DNA from: Anoxybacterium sp963668245
GTDB taxonomy: Bacteria > Bacillota > Clostridia > Peptostreptococcales > Anaerovoracaceae
Direction: 5' to 3'
Assembly: GCA_963668245.2 (NCBI GenBank)
Contig: OY764195.2
Span: 806,001-870,000, forward strand
DNA length: 64,000 nucleotides
Below are positions 62,793 to 64,000 of the stretch, one piece after another. Each line of letters begins with the position of its first letter. Position 1 is the first letter of the stretch. The position numbers and the translations under genes were made by a program. The notes beneath the pieces were generated by a model. The model searched no databases, had not been told where the DNA came from, and saw only the letters and a list, made by a program, of their open reading frames with translations.

Positions 62793-64000
62793 CTATTCAC
62801 CTGTCACATAGTCAAGTCCAGCAGAAGCCCATCCACACCAGCCATCAGCAAAGAGGGATGTATTTTCGAATCCCATAACTTTTGCATCCCAAAGAATTTC
62901 AGCAGCACGGTAACCTCCACCACAGTAGAAAGAAAGATGCTTTGCGGTGTCAATACCAGCTTCTTTCCACATGTTTTCAAGCTCGTAAGCATTTCTCATC
63001 GTGGTGTTTAGATTGTCATAATAGAGCATGGAACTTGAATTGCCAACACCAGCATAACCGTAAACTGCGCCATCGATACGACCTGCGATATCAAAATAGC
63101 TGTATCCAGAGGTTTCGCCTTTATATTCTTCAATTGTTCGGTTGTCTACCAAAACAAAATTTGGATCAGAAAGTTTATCTTGAACTTCTGCAACTGTATC
63201 AATCAAATCTGGGTTTTTTACAGTATCTCTCCCAAAGTCGTCAACAGCAACTGGTAAATTTTCAGCAGTTTCCAGTTCGTAACCTGCATCTGTCCAGCTA
63301 GTGGTTCCGCCACTCATGACATAAACATTGTCTACACCAAGATATTCAAGCAAGATAGCCATACGGCAAGAGAAAATCGGAGAACCAGTGCAGATTACAG
63401 TGCTGTCTGTAGTAATCCCAAGGGATTTTGCAAGATGAAATAATGTTTCATCAGATTCTAAGAGATAATAATTATTTTCATCATCAAAATCGTCGCTATT
63501 TACGTGAAGTGCACCTGGAACATGTCCATCAAGATATCCAGACTCATCCACTTTTCCCCAGCTAACTTCTAAAATCTTTAAGTCAGAAACTTCTCCAATC
63601 GCAGAAACTTCTTTTTCATTGATGAGATCGTTTACTACTGCAGGTGGAACATATAAACTATAATTCGCATAAGTAGTTAAATGATCCTTCCAGTCTGATA
63701 GCTGGAAGATTTTAATATCCGAAAGACCCTTTCCAGCAAAGTAGTCAGCTACTGCCTTCGCGTCGCTACCATTTTCATCATAAACAATCACTGCTGTATC
63801 TTGATGAATTCCTTTGTCATCCATATATTTTGCTAGATGTTCTTCTCTTGTCATACCATCCAGATTGTTTTCGTCATCAAAGGTGCAAGTAAGCCAGTCT
63901 GCCGAAAAATCGGTAGCACCATTAATGTGGCCACCCATTTTATTATCGCCTGTAGTCCAACCTGCATACGCATCATCCGAACGAGCATCTACAACGACCG
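62793..64000 (-). CDS. multidomain rhodanese (sulfurtransferase), 5' end cut by window
   Basis: At least 400 residues with the frame open to the window edge. Three rhodanese-like domains in tandem are visible. The first (from VVVDARSDDAYAGW) has no Cys at the active site (VIVYDENGSDA) and is probably structural. The second has VICTGSPIFSCR, a loop with Cys but unusual length. The third has canonical FYCGGGYRAAE, a likely persulfide-forming Cys. The upstream part, possibly with signal peptide, is outside the window. Likely a sulfide, thiosulfate or selenium-transferring protein feeding the redox genes downstream. Confidence 0.85.
   Translation of the reverse strand, partial: VVVDARSDDAYAGWTTGDNKMGGHINGATDFSADWLTCTFDDENNLDGMTREEHLAKYMDDKGIHQDTAVIVYDENGSDAKAVADYFAGKGLSDIKIFQLSDWKDHLTTYANYSLYVPPAVVNDLINEKEVSAIGEVSDLKILEVSWGKVDESGYLDGHVPGALHVNSDDFDDENNYYLLESDETLFHLAKSLGITTDSTVICTGSPIFSCRMAILLEYLGVDNVYVMSGGTTSWTDAGYELETAENLPVAVDDFGRDTVKNPDLIDTVAEVQDKLSDPNFVLVDNRTIEEYKGETSGYSYFDIAGRIDGAVYGYAGVGNSSSMLYYDNLNTTMRNAYELENMWKEAGIDTAKHLSFYCGGGYRAAEILWDAKVMGFENTSLFADGWCGWASAGLDYVTGE

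Noticed and set aside
1..64000. CRISPR arrays, tRNA/rRNA genes, transposases, integrases, phage genes
   Set aside because: No regular direct repeats, no cloverleaf or rRNA-like sequence and no recombinase-like protein was seen on reading both strands.

Overview
The window reads as chromosomal DNA of a low-GC, strictly anaerobic, amino-acid-fermenting Firmicute (Clostridia; Anaerovoracaceae/Eubacteriaceae-like). Signs: strong AGGAGG ribosome-binding sites, AT-rich codons, an acyl-CoA dehydrogenase/EtfBA butyrate-type module, two iron-dependent alcohol dehydrogenases, a fused-ATPase ECF transporter, sigma-54 control of catabolic genes, an MttB-family corrinoid methyltransferase and many small iron-sulfur proteins. 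Placement is inferred from gene content only. I see no rRNA, tRNA, CRISPR array, phage or insertion sequence.

Layout. 1-12.7 kb: housekeeping and signalling (sensor kinase, small ferredoxin, thioredoxin, two-membrane-segment diguanylate cyclase, alanine racemase, a Ktr/Trk potassium system, an acetolactate-synthase-like enzyme, a receiver protein with degenerate GGDEF output). 12.9-17.3 kb: 1-phosphofructokinase-like kinase and an ECF transporter (S, fused A-A', T). 18-24 kb: alcohol dehydrogenase, acyl-CoA dehydrogenase, etfB, etfA and a GntP-type permease, with two structured non-coding elements. 24.4-36.4 kb: the most distinctive part. A sigma-54 activator gene sits between transcription units that carry near-perfect -24/-12 promoters and share an inverted repeat TTGCA-N4-TGCAA: a second alcohol dehydrogenase, a beta-keto acid cleavage enzyme (BKACE), DUF362-MFS-thiolase, and cyclase-hydroxyacid dehydrogenase-small protein-LarC1-LarB. 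I infer a catabolic regulon that imports a hydroxy acid, oxidises it to a beta-keto acid, cleaves it with acetyl-CoA and feeds acetoacetate/acyl-CoA into the Acd/Etf branch; the nickel-pincer-cofactor genes suggest a LarA-like epimerase step, possibly involving the DUF362 protein. 36.5-39.7 kb: AraC regulator, corrinoid protein and non-pyrrolysine MttB homologue.

39.7-51 kb: exported C39-like protein, DUF1847-rhodanese fusion, ferredoxin, second diguanylate cyclase, hemerythrin, an NrdD C-terminal-like small protein, then gltD and a gltB that carries four +1 single-base duplications in short homopolymers. 51.3-56.7 kb: LuxR regulator and a divergent operon of N-acyl-D-amino acid deacylase, NhaC-type antiporter and YtcJ-like amidohydrolase. 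57-64 kb (minus strand): CoA-disulfide-reductase-like flavoprotein, TVP38 protein, a fusion of the two 'selenodomain-associated' transferases, a TVP38-heterodisulfide-reductase-like fusion, a small membrane protein and a triple rhodanese cut by the window end; together these suggest a sulfur/selenium/arsenic-related redox locus.
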